A DNA stretch of 64,000 nt from Taxawa tesnikishii (nom. ined.) (taxonomy: Eukaryota; Ascomycota; Dothideomycetes; Dothideales). The notes beneath the pieces were generated by a model. The model was not told the origin of the DNA. It worked only from the letters and a program-made list of their open reading frames with translations, and made no database searches. The stretch is taken from contig JAPDRO010000004.1 of the NCBI GenBank assembly GCA_030247885.1, positions 992,001-1,056,000 of the forward strand, read 5' to 3'. Positions 47,348 to 57,388 of the stretch are shown here, one piece after another. Position numbers and translations under genes: made by a program. How positions within the stretch are numbered: position 1 is the stretch's first letter; each line of letters starts with the position of its first letter.

Positions 47348-48968
47348 ATGGCGCACCAGATGTCGCCGCCGCCGCAAAGGCCAGCACAACCTCCACAGAT
47401 GCAGCGACCATATTCTCCATACCCAAATGCGCAGTCGCCGACCAACAGCGGCATCGCGCTACCCGCCGCGAAGAGGCAGCGACTCTCACCGAACCCTTCA
47501 TCGCCGCAAACGGTACAATATTCTACACCGCACCATGAGTATCCAGCATATCCTCCATACCCCCATACCACTCGCCAGCGCCCTACACGCCAGCGACCAG
47601 TCCGCCGAATTTCAACGTGCCGCAGCCACACAGCTCGTCTCCTGTACAGCAATCTCAACCAGCACCTGGCGCCATGGGTCCTCCTCCGAAACCTGAGAAA
47701 GAAGAGAAGGAGAAGATTACGGATATAGGTGACATCAGTGACGTGGTTTTCGGGTCAGGCATAGATTTGCGTGAGGAGGAGAACTACATTGCAAACACGT
47801 ACCGAAACACACACGGTGCGCCATCGTTCAACTCATTCGAGTCGGGAACTACTATCGCGTCACCGAACAACAGCTTCAACCAACTCGCGCAAGCTAATTA
47901 TGGGAGCCATCCAGCGTTCGCAGGCAGTGGACCGCTTTCACAACCGGCAACGTCGCAAGAGAGTATCGAACAGGAAATCAATCGCAAGCACAAGGCTGCG
48001 GCACAGGCACAGGCGCAAAAGCAACAGCAGCATCTGAACGATCCATTTCTTCTGGGTGACACGGTTCGCCAGCGTTTACATCGGTTAGCTTATGAGCAGG
48101 GCGTGCACCTGAACATTGATGGCCTCTTCGACCCGAAACCTCCGCTCGTACCGCAAGGCGTAACAGCAACCGGACCTGATGGTACAGGCATAGCAGCCGT
48201 CAAGGCAAAGCCCATCGTACAGGAAAACGCGCCATTCGCCGACATCCTTGCTTTAATCTCCCTCGCCGCTAACGAGCGGCTGCGCGGGCTGATGGATGAA
48301 GCTTACACCCTTTCCCGCAACCGGCGTTTCCAGGATGCTTCGCCGGAGAGATTTGGCGCCACTGAAGCAGGAGTACAGGCCAGCACGGCACTACCCGACA
48401 CGTTGAACCGCCTTTCTCTCGAGGACCAGCAGCGCGAGGCCGAGCGTCTACGCCGACGCGCTCAGCGTGCAGCCAACGTGCCAGCCACTGATGCAATCAA
48501 GACCGAGAACGCCTCGGAGGCAGCGACACCGGACCCGGCCGCCTCAGTTGCTCCAGAGAAGCCCATGACGAAAAAGGAGCGCGAGCGCCAAGCGAAGATG
48601 GGCCAGACAGAGGAAGCGCTGCACAAGAACGCCAACACAACGGCCGCCATGCAACTCGGTCTCGGCAGGAAAGGAAAGAAGTACTCCTGGATGACCGGTG
48701 GTGTGGCCGCGGCACCCATAAACCCCTACAAAGCGAGTCCGAAACCTGCTGCCGTGTTGACGTCCGCGCCCACCGCTGGCGGAAAGGCCGCAATCGGGCC
48801 GGGAACGGCGGCCGAGGGCGGCAAGGTGAAGGAAAGGAAGTGGGGAGGCTGGAACGAGGCGGGGTTGAGGGTAGAGGTGTGCAGATGCGGGATCTGGTGT
48901 TCGTGCTCGAGAGGGATGGGAAGGAAAGGAAGGCGTTGCAGAGGTGTCTGCTGAAGCTCGACAAGTAG
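47348..48968 (+). CDS. TAF4: Transcription initiation factor TFIID subunit 4, frame broken twice
   Basis: 540 residues with two bases restored; single exon. The N-terminus is Pro/Gln/Ser-rich and disordered. The conserved C-terminal half has ITDIGDISDVVFGSGIDLRE, EENYIANTYRN, LNDPFLLGDTVRQRLHRLAY (histone-fold-like helices), NIDGLFDPKPPLVPQGVTAT, MTKKERERQAKMGQTEEALH and, at the end, VFVLERDGKERKALQRCLLK. TAF4 pairs with TAF12 in the TFIID core. The slips are in the C5 run at 47560-47564 and near 48878; both leave sensible protein on either side, and the length is normal when joined. No introns, unlike most neighbours. Confidence 0.92.
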
Positions 48969-50296
48969 CTTCTCTCTCTCTTTCTTCCCGCATCGTCGGT
49001 TTCATATGGGGCAACTGCATAGCATACGGCGGCGTCGTGGGTCATTGATGGGACTGGAGGGTTGGCTCGGGCTCAAAAGCGTACGTACGCGAATAAAAGG
49101 GTCTTGTTCAGGCCGCGAAGGTTGCCGAAACTCCATTTTCTTTTGTCTGTCACGTGTGGCTCATGATTTCCCTTCCAAGATCCGGCCAAAGTAACCCCTT
49201 CCAATCCCCTTCGGAGAACCAGCTTTCGGCTGATTGCGGGCCAATGAGACCGCTGCCACGAAACCGATACCCTCCTCTGGAGGGTTTGACCCGCGAACCA
49301 GTTGCGTGTCCCGTGTGCGGAGAGATCCGCGTTCTCGTATACCGGTGCCGCCGCACCCTGTCCCCCGGTTGCTGCGGAGGAGTGTTGTTCGAAAGAGGGG
49401 AGGAAGGGCGTACGTGTAACCTCAGGGACTACGCTAGTTCAAGGCGGTGAAGACTGGTTCCGGATCACTGCCGCATTGTTCTTCGAAGCGCCGTAAAGAG
49501 ATGGGAGGATGTTTACGTCCAGACGCGAATTTTGTGATTTTCGAGTACTTTTTTCCCCTTCCGGTCCCCCTTGAGGACTAGCTTCTGACTGGTTGCAGTC
49601 AGTAGGGTCGTTCGTCGGGCTGCACTAAGTGTAGGAGCATGCGTTGATGGGGTAGGATCGTGGGATGAACGGCCCGTGGCGTTGTCGCGCACGTTGTGAG
49701 GAGGACCTCGTCGGAAAGGCGTGGACCTACGTATATGTCCAGATACTACGCTGGTCTGGGCGGTGGAGACTGGACTCAGATCCTACCGTACTGCTCAATA
49801 AGGTGCGGAAGGGAACGGAGAACACAGTCAAGCCGGGAGCATTTAGTTTCTGTATCAACAGAAAGACGCACCGAGGGTTCCTTTGAGACCATTTTTGGGC
49901 TGGCTGCGACAACAGGGATGAGTGTGAAGGGGTTAACAGAGTTTTCGAGTGTGACCGAAGTACTGGTGTTGGTGAGGGAATTGAGAAGCTGCAGATATAA
50001 TCTCATACACCACGCTAATCAAGGCGGTGAGATTTGGACTCGGATACTGGCACGCTGTTCCTGTAGCGTTGAAAGGGTACTGGAAGATATTGCTGGCCTG
50101 TTGAGTCGTCCGACCATGTTCTTAAAATCCCTTGCTGCTGGCCTGTTACTGACACCGGGTGTACTTGGGCGTCACAGTACCTAACAAAGTGGTCGCCTTG
50201 CAATGGTCATTAGCCAAGCGATCGACCGTTTCTCGGGAACGTTCCCTTGCAATGAGCAAGCATTAGCTACTTCAGCAAACAGAGCCCGTTAGCCCT
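48969..50296. other. Intergenic, 1.3 kb, mostly dispersed-repeat array
   Basis: Occupied largely by three tandem degenerate copies (F, G, H) of the two-module repeat from 49204 to about 50060. The short frames in it are by-products of the repeat. Confidence 0.45.
49204..50060 (+). repeat. Dispersed two-module repeat, tandem copies F, G and H
   Basis: Three direct units about 310-360 bp apart. Module 1: 49204-49252 (TTCGGAGAACCAGCTTTCGG), 49564-49610 (TTGAGGACTAGCTTCTGACT), 49872-49920 (TTTGAGACCATTTTTGGGCT). Module 2: 49425-49470 (CTACGCTAGTTCAAGGCGGT), 49741-49790 (CTACGCTGGTCTGGGCGGTG), 50006-50060 (CCACGCTAATCAAGGCGGTG). Between modules the units have diverged almost completely. Confidence 0.65.
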
Positions 50297-52192
50297 TCAC
50301 GCTCCTATGACCGCCTTCAACTTCTCCGGCCCGTGCCCATCCTCCATCTTCACGCCCTCCATCGCCCTTTCCACTTCCTTCTGCTTCGCGGCCTCGCCTC
50401 CCGCTTCAGCATCTCCCTTGAAATCTCCATCGGCATCTCCGTTGGCATCTCCATTCGACGCCGCAACCGGCATCTTGTTCAACGCGTGCTTGAACAAGGG
50501 ACTCTCCTTAAGCTTCTCCCAGTCCAGAGTCATGAACGCATTGTGTCGGCTCGTTTCCACCTCCGCCCCGCCACGCTTCGCGACCTCGTCGCTGTAGGCT
50601 TGGATTGCCGTCGCGAGGTCGGGAGAAGGTGCGTTGGGAGCTTCGGTTTCGCCGTTGGCGGTGCCGTTTGTAGTGCCGCCGGGTGTGCTGAAGGCTGATG
50701 TTTGGCTAGTGAGCAGGCTGACGAGGTTGTATACGTCCTGGATGCCGTTGTTGAGGCCTTGGCCACGATCTGTAAAGTTTAGTTTGACATGAGCTGTGAT
50801 TGGCAGAGCAATATACCTACGTGGTGGCATAGGATGGGCAGCATCTCCGGCGAGTGTCACGCGTCCGCCGTGTGTGTCCCAGGGTATGCAGTCCCAGTAG
50901 TTGATCTGGTCATAGGTCATGGGGTAATCGTCCGGAATCCATTGGATGGCGGACTTGAACGGCTGCACTATGTCAGCGCGGTTCTACGGTGACGTGTATG
51001 TTCAATCATTTCACCTCTGGTAACTGTGCGCCTTTCCGCTTGACCTCGGCGACTTTGGCAGCACTGTCTTCCGACTTGTCACGTTCACCGAGCCAGCCAG
51101 TGCAGACCTGGAATCGCCATGTTTCTGGCTTGTCTGGATCTACGGTGTCTTGGACTAACAAGTCCATTGTTAGTTGAATGATCTTTGACGGTCGAGATCG
51201 ACGCTATGTACTCACTTGACCAAAAGGAGAAGCAGTCCGGGTGCATGCACATTGCCCACACTGGAGTATGTTAGCTAACGTACAGAGCCAACAAGCGTAC
51301 AACAAAGTCATACCAGGGTGGAAGGAACGGAGATATTTCGCCTTTTCCGCATCGTTGAGGCAGAAGGCGGTATTAGCATGAGCGATGTCCAGAGGGGTCA
51401 CGGCGGCTCTCTCCTCACCCAACAGCAGCGATCGCACAGCAGACTTGGGCCCGTCGCATCCGACGATGAGAGTGCCTTTCGCCTTGTTGCCATTTGCGAA
51501 GATGGCGGTGACGCCGTCGTTGTCGTATTTGATATCGACGAGCTTGTGGTCGTACTGTTGCGGGTATTCACTACATGGGACTTGAGTCAGGTGGCAGGTC
51601 TCGTACCTTGACATCAACTTCCTGTGCCAGAAAGGCGCGCAGCTTCCGCCGTGAGACGCGAACGAGCTTTCCCGGTAGAGGAATGTCTTTCAAGACCTCT
51701 CCGTTCAAGCCGTTGTAGATTCTCATCCGAGTGTTTTCCGGTCTGGTGAAGTCCATAGACGGGTCGACGTATGCTTCGTTCCATCTCGCGCGGAGATGTT
51801 CCGGCAGGAGAGACTCGAGTAATGGGATTCCCCAGTGTATTCCCATTGTCCACTCTCGTGGCCTGTAGGTCTCTGCGGAGGGCTCATATTCAAAGACGGA
51901 GCATTTGATGCCTGCCTGACAGATCGTTCAGTGACTGACTGACTCGTCACAAGAGGGGCAGGGGTGAGATTGAGCGACGTGAGTTGGAACAGTGCAGAAG
52001 GAGTCGTTGCAGCCTGTACGACTATCTGCAACACCGACCTACCTTTTGCAGACCGTGAGCAAGGAGCAGTCCCGTCGCAGCTGTTCAATCGGATCAATTC
52101 GTGCAAAACGGAGCCAAGACGACGGGAGGCAGCATACCAGCACCAATTACGAGGACGTGTATGTCGTTTACTTGCGGCTGGGCGGACTCCAT
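50297..52192 (-). CDS. FAD-dependent aromatic-type monooxygenase
   Basis: 480 residues in eight exons: 52192-52138, 52080-52043, 51915-51607, 51554-51314, 51260-51216, 51154-51015, 50962-50821 and 50769-50297; introns 57, 127, 52, 53, 61, 52 and 51 bp, all in frame. HVLVIGA then ATGLLLAHGLQKAGIKCSVF forms the FAD dinucleotide fold; GTLIVGCDGPKSAVRSLLLG is the DG motif; GGRVTLAGDAAHPMPPHRGQ is the GD motif contacting the ribityl chain. The group hydroxylates or epoxidises aromatic and other small molecules with NAD(P)H. The tail is Ala/Asp/Gly-rich. As spliced, the first Gly motif reads GAAATG instead of GxGxxG, a deviation worth checking. It is divergent from a LaeA-like methyltransferase. 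Confidence 0.88.
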
Positions 52193-52937
52193 GGCGATGG
52201 AATCGGAGGGGTCAGAAACTTTTTGGTGTCACGCTGACAATAGATCGGTGACGAATATATGTCCCAGCATAGCGGCTGTTCTTCTGATTTAAGCGAAGCA
52301 GACGCAAGCCGAGTAAGGAGAGAACGAAAGAAGCACGCACGGATTGGCCGCTGTGTGCGGCGCGGCGCGGGTCGCTCTGCAAGCATGCGAGAAAAGCCTG
52401 CACGAGGGGAGATCCGCTGCCGTGTCAGGCCAATCGGTGTAACGTGACAGGTGTCCCAAGGAGAGCGACTGCAGCTTGTTTGCAAGCAGAAGGACACTAC
52501 TGGTGCTACGCGCTGAGGAGTGACTGACTCCGGCCGGATGAAGCCATGGAGCCATGGAGCCATGGAGCCAGCATCCTTGTGGCCTCGGTAACAGTCTATC
52601 GGTACCTGTTAGTTGCGTGTGAGAAGGACCCGTTGCGACGACTATTTAATCCCGTCGTGGAGCCTCCTGCCGCCCGCTCATCTGACGTTTGTGTGAACGA
52701 ACATCTTCCCTGACAACCTCAAGCCTTGTTGTTAGAGGTTGCAGATGCAGTCGCAGTCGCAATAAGGAGTCGTTGCAGCTGTCGAACAAAAGAAGCATTC
52801 AGCCGCACGGCCGCACAGCAAAGCCCCCAGTGGCAGTGCCCTCCCCCCCCAATTCTGTTCAACTGGCTGGTCCCTGCAGCAAGTCCGCGCCGTCTGCTTC
52901 CGGCGATTGCTCCCGTTGACCGCTTAATCTAATCCAC
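52193..52937. promoter_or_regulatory. Shared promoter region, monooxygenase/methyltransferase
   Basis: 745 bp between divergent start codons, including four near-tandem GCCATGGA units at 52542-52569 and a C8 run near 52842-52850. Co-regulation of the two genes is plausible but unproven. Confidence 0.45.
52542..52569. repeat. 8-bp tandem repeat, GCCATGGA
   Basis: Three full units plus a partial one. Each unit contains the palindrome CCATGG. Confidence 0.85.
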
Positions 52938-54428
52938 ATGGCCTCCAACACCTCTGGCCCAGACACTGCAGACACATACCGAGGCTCACACACAGGAAGC
53001 TCTTCGTCCACTGATACAAGCCGTCATCTCCACCCTGAACCCAGTCCAGACAACATCAACGACCATGTCGCAGACCATCTCCCCACGAGCCATGCTCAAG
53101 CTGCACCAGCTCAAGACAACCAAGCAGACGACAGCCTCAGCGACGCCGCTGAGACGGACGCCGATGCGGACTCCGTTTTCACGCACGACGTAAGTACCAG
53201 TGAGCCTATCATCGTCGTTGCCATTCGAGTTCGAGTGATGGAGAAACCGCATGTTGATCTCAACCTCTTGCCACTATCATGCTGATGTCTCTTCCCTTCA
53301 CGAAACTGAGGACGTGTATTTGAGCAAATGCACCTTACGGCTGGCGCAACAGAAAGGCGCAGAATGTATCCTTCGCCGCTGACTCCATTGTAGGAAGGCT
53401 TTGGCGACTACGGCAGCTCAGCCTCAAGCTTCTACAGCAACCTCCGGGCAGAGGCCGAGGACTATTACTGGGAGAATGGCCGACGCTACCATGAACATAA
53501 CCTCAGACGGTACCCACTTCCGAACGACGACATTGAGCTCGATCGCGAAGACATGAAGCACCACATGTGGCGCCTTGTTCTGGAAGGCAAACTGCATCTG
53601 GCGCCGATGAAGGAGAACCCGTCAAAGATCCTGGATCTCGGGACCGGCTCTGGCATCTGGGCTATGGAAGTTGCGGATCAATACCCCTCTGCCGAAGTCA
53701 TCGGAACAGACATCTCACCTGTACAGCCCAAATGGGTTCCACCCAACCTGCACTACGAGATCGATGATCTCGAGCAGGAGTGGCTGTTCAGATCCAACAG
53801 CTTCGACTTTATCAATGTCCGCTTCATGTTCTACGCCATCAAAGACTGGCCTGCCATGCTGCAGCAAGCGTACCGAACGCTAAAGCCTGGAGGCTACATT
53901 GAATTATCCGAGCTGGCCCTGCAGCCAGTGGCAGGGGATGACTGCCCCTCTCCTCCTACAATCACGCAATGGTTCAAGATCCAAGGTGCAGCCATCGAGA
54001 AAGCTGGTTTTGACATGCATGTGGCGTGCAGGTACAAGCAAATGCTCATAGACGCGGGCTTCGAGGCTGTCGTTGAGGAAAAGATGGACATTCCCTGGGG
54101 CACGTGGCCAGAGGACCGGAGGTCAAAAGCGATCGGCTTTTGGCATGTCGGTGAGTACCAGAGATTAGTCCATTATTTGACTTGAGGTTGACGGTCTTGC
54201 AGAGCAATTGAAGCAAGGCCTTCAGGGCATCGCCTTGGCCACCCTAACCCGCTCCGGTTGGTCTGTTGCCGAGGTTGAGCTTTTCCTTGCCAGCCTGAGG
54301 CAGGAGATGGGCGATCGCAAGTACCGCTTCATGGACCATGCGTCAGTTTCTCTCTGTCTCATTTCGTACCGAGAACAATGCTCATCGGATCCAGGTACAT
54401 CGCCTACGGCCGCAAACCGCTGACATGA
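52938..54428 (+). CDS. LaeA-like SAM-dependent methyltransferase
   Basis: 393 residues from exons 52938-53189, 53394-54150, 54203-54341 and 54395-54428 (introns 204, 52 and 53 bp). An acidic, Ser-rich N-terminus of about 80 residues is followed by RRYHEHNLRRYPLPNDDIEL and DMKHHMWRLVLEGKLHLAPM, then the SAM-binding core ILDLGTGSGIWAMEVADQYP, AEVIGTDISPVQPKWVPPN, FDFINVRFMFYAIKDWPAML and AYRTLKPGGYIELSEL. This matches the group containing LaeA, a nuclear regulator of secondary metabolism, and many metabolite-tailoring enzymes. The window cannot decide between them. Its divergent monooxygenase neighbour favours a tailoring role, weakly. Confidence 0.9.
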
Positions 54429-54894
54429 AGAGCCGACGCCACCTGGCCACGAAAGAACGGCAACAGGCTTGAGATGCGTGCTCAATTGCCATCAGCTGTG
54501 CCAACAAACCGCTGGGTGATCCAGCACAGCCGCTTCTGGGGAAGGCAATCGAGCAGTGGCAACGCCGGCGACGAGGATCAAGTGAGAAGGACATGGACCA
54601 TCAGTAGAGGGAAAGCAGTGGGACTGCAAAGGAGGAACTTTGGCCAGGAGGAATGCATAATGAATACACGGTAACCATGATTTTTCTCGAATCTCAACTT
54701 CACACATATCAACAGAGCAAAAAGCAGCGCAAATGGGTATCACTTCATCATAACTGATCTGCAATGCCTCGAAACGTTCCAATGCAACTGAATCTCTTCT
54801 CCGTAGCCCGTCGGATTATTGAGTGTATCCCTTCGGTCCCACCACCACATCTCCTATTGTAGACTCGCCTCGCCATCCCACACCAACTCTGATC
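54429..54894. other. Intergenic, 466 bp, between convergent genes
   Basis: 3' flanks of the methyltransferase and the next unknown gene. Short overlapping frames only. Confidence 0.4.
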
Positions 54895-56052
54895 CTATCC
54901 TCCGCCGACGTTCTTCATCCTCGGCCCTTTTGACGGCGTCTCCGGCGGACTCTCAAATTCCGTTGAGCTATCGTCCGGCGTGGATCCCAGACGCTCCGAG
55001 ACGCTTGCGAATCGTACGCTCCGACCAGAGGCCTGCTGTTGCTGTTCGCCTTCATCTCGACTACCTGGCGTCCGCAGGATGGAACGCAGTGCGCCACCAG
55101 ACGCGGTCATCGTTCCTGGTCTTGGAAAGGAGCGGTCACAGGGTTGAGTAGGGGTTGAGGGTCCTGGAGGCGAAGCATCAGGTGCTGAACGACGCGTACG
55201 CCTCGAGGCAGATTCATCAGATGCGCTGTCTGGGCTGGCCGACGACGACGAAGAAGAAGAAGACGAACTGCTTGATGCTCCGCCCTCCTTCGCTCTTACG
55301 CACCGTAGAAGAGCCACCGCCTTGGTGCTTCCCTTCCTCTTCTGGTTCTGCAGGACTGTCACGATATGCGCAGGCAAAACGCACACGCCGTTGGCATCAT
55401 CGGAGAGGTAATCTCGGGTCCGTTGCAGTGTAATGGGGTGCCACAAGCTCCCGTCCTCGAGCTCCACCATTCTTCTCGACGAAACGGTGCTGGACAGGAC
55501 CTCCGGATCGTAGCGGTGCCTCGTGATGGCGGAGTTGCGGTACTGCGCGTAGGGCGAGGGGGAGCGTTTGCGCTTCCTGCTCCCTGGGCGCGGACTAGAG
55601 GAGGCAGATGGAGTCGACTATTGCTGGTGAGTTCCCACAGATCAAGAGGGAAGACTAGAAGAACTATGCTAAATCACACACCTCGTCAGACTGTCCGGAC
55701 AAGTCCATTCTCTCAGCAGGCGAGGCGGAGGAGCGCTGCTCCTCGCTGCCGCTACCCTCACCGCTGCTCTTACATGTTGTCGCTCCAAGCAACGACGGCA
55801 CCGCACGCTCGATGTCATCCACAACCATGCCTGTTCCTTGTCAGTTTCTATTACGCCAACCAGAAGCGCAAGCCACGTACGATTGAAGAGCCTGCAGATG
55901 GTGCAGCCGTCTTCTCCGCACGGCTGGCCTCGCCAGCCAGTGGCTACGTCTTTCTTCTCTCCGCTACGCTTGAATACTAACAGGCGCTTATCGCCTCTCT
56001 TCTCGCCGCGGCGGAGACGCAGCTTGCAGCCTGCGAGTGTGGTGGCTGACAT
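54895..56052 (-). CDS. Unknown protein, Ser-rich, fungal
   Basis: 347 residues from exons 56052-55881, 55830-55682 and 55617-54895 (introns 50 and 64 bp). The N-terminus has a basic start followed by a CGEDGCTICRLFNR Cys cluster. The middle contains RKRKRSPSPYAQYR (a possible nuclear localisation signal) and a segment that looks folded: MVELEDGSLWHPITLQRTRD and YLSDDANGVCVLPAHIVTVL. The second half is Ser-rich (a run of about 14 Ser) and Pro-rich, with RSVRFASVSERLG and ending PETPSKGPRMKN. I recognise no family. Splicing is well supported because each exon's reading frame joins cleanly. Confidence 0.7.
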
Positions 56053-56561
56053 CGTGAAGGCGCTCTATCGATGTTCGGGAGGCAGAGAGAGGATGGGCGG
56101 TGCCGTATACGAACGAACGTAAAAGGATGCGTGTATGTCGAACGAATGCTGTGGTTACGAAGGCAGGAAATCCCGGGCAATACTGAGGATAGTACGGCCC
56201 GGTAAGTAACCGTAAGCGGCAGTCCGTGCGTGAGGTGAATGAAGGTGAATTATATACAATCGAACGTACTGGGACAGGAAGAACGCTGATTTCTTATCGC
56301 GCGGGCCATCGGATCCAGATATACTGAGCGTGGGACAATGGGTCTAGTAAGATTAACGTGTGTGTTGGGCTCAAGCAGTCCTTTGTCCTCTCTTTTTGTC
56401 TAGCTTGAGACAACGGTCTTTGATGAGAGCAATCGGTCAAAGAAAGATCGCACCGCACATGTTTGCCAGATACAGTTTCCCGGAAGACTTCCCTAGCAAT
56501 GCTTACTCGAGCTTTCTGGGCAGGAAAAGGCTCTTGCGGGAATGGAAGCTCGAATCTAAGG

Positions 56562-56780
56562 AACACCCCTTTGAAGACCAGCACATGGCTGATCACGATC
56601 AATGGGGCGGCGGCGGCACCCAGCGTGACGAGATGCCCGCTGGCATGTGCACTGGAGCTTGGGAGCAGTTGCCGCACATCCGCCCATATAGTGACGTGAG
56701 AGGATACCAAATGAGAAAGCAGGCTGCAAATACGCTTAGAGCAATTACACTAGCGAAGGCGGTGAGGCTTAGTCCCAACG
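56562..56780 (+). repeat. Dispersed two-module repeat, copy C
   Basis: Module 1 at 56562-56612 (CCCCTTTGAAGACCAGCACA, then ATCAATGGGGCGGC). Module 2 at 56741-56780 (TTACACTAGCGAAGGCGGTG). The best-preserved copy by eye. Confidence 0.65.
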
Positions 56781-56859
56781 CCAAGAGTTCCTTGGTATGC
56801 TTGAATAACAGGCCTAGATATACGGACACGCGTGTCTTGAATCCCGACAGAGAGCATCG

Positions 56860-57070
56860 TGGTAGGACCTAGTACTGACCGCCTTCGTTGGTGTGGTAAG
56901 CGACTTGGATACGTCAATATCCTTCTCAGCGATATCCTTTTCACGCAACGAGCAGAGATTGGCAAGCAACGACTACGGCATGTCGCGTATGCCAAAGCAG
57001 TATCAAAGCCGCTCATGGTTGTCCCATTAATTGCGACCGGCCATGAGCTGGTTCTCAAAAGAAGGTGGGG
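56860..57070 (-). repeat. Dispersed two-module repeat, copy D (inverted relative to C)
   Basis: Minus strand: module 1 at 57070-57019 (CTTTTGAGAACCAGCTCATG, GTCGCAATTAATGGGAC) and module 2 at 56900-56860 (CCACACCAACGAAGGCGGTC). C and D face each other tail to tail, about 80 bp apart. Confidence 0.65.
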
Positions 57071-57388
57071 AAACGCTAGAGCGCTCTCTCTGTGAAGAGA
57101 AGATAGACAAGAGAGATCTTTGAGGCAATAGCGTTGATACTGAGGCGGAAAGGCTGAAGACTGATGGGGCACACGATGGAGCGCAATGCAACCAAGACGG
57201 AACAAAAACCCGCTGAAACACAGCGGAGAATGCAGAAAAGCCTTGATCGTAAACTCCAAAGACTGCACACACAAGCTATCCAAGCTACGGAATTCTATCC
57301 GCTGCTCTCTTACCACCTTCAGTCATACAAATGAAGGCTTCGCAGAGGCTGTCCGACTGTTGTTCCCCGACTTGATGCCTACAGCATC

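Larger units (their letters stand above)
56053..57388. other. Intergenic, 1.3 kb, with an inverted pair of repeat copies
   Basis: Copies C (plus) and D (minus) of the dispersed repeat converge here. Fairly long open frames on both strands, up to 188 codons, overlie the repeats; I treat them as by-products. Confidence 0.45.

Noticed and set aside
49204-50060. Idea that the tandem units at 49-50 kb are exons of a repeat protein
   Set aside because: Translation of the modules gives similar short peptides, but the units change frame and contain stops, and the same modules occur as isolated intergenic copies in both orientations elsewhere.
56360-57316. 170- and 188-codon frames, one with a hydrophobic stretch, between 56.3 and 57.3 kb
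   Set aside because: They lie over repeat copies C and D, occur on both strands, and the hydrophobic frame has no ATG. I could not assemble a membrane protein with credible introns.
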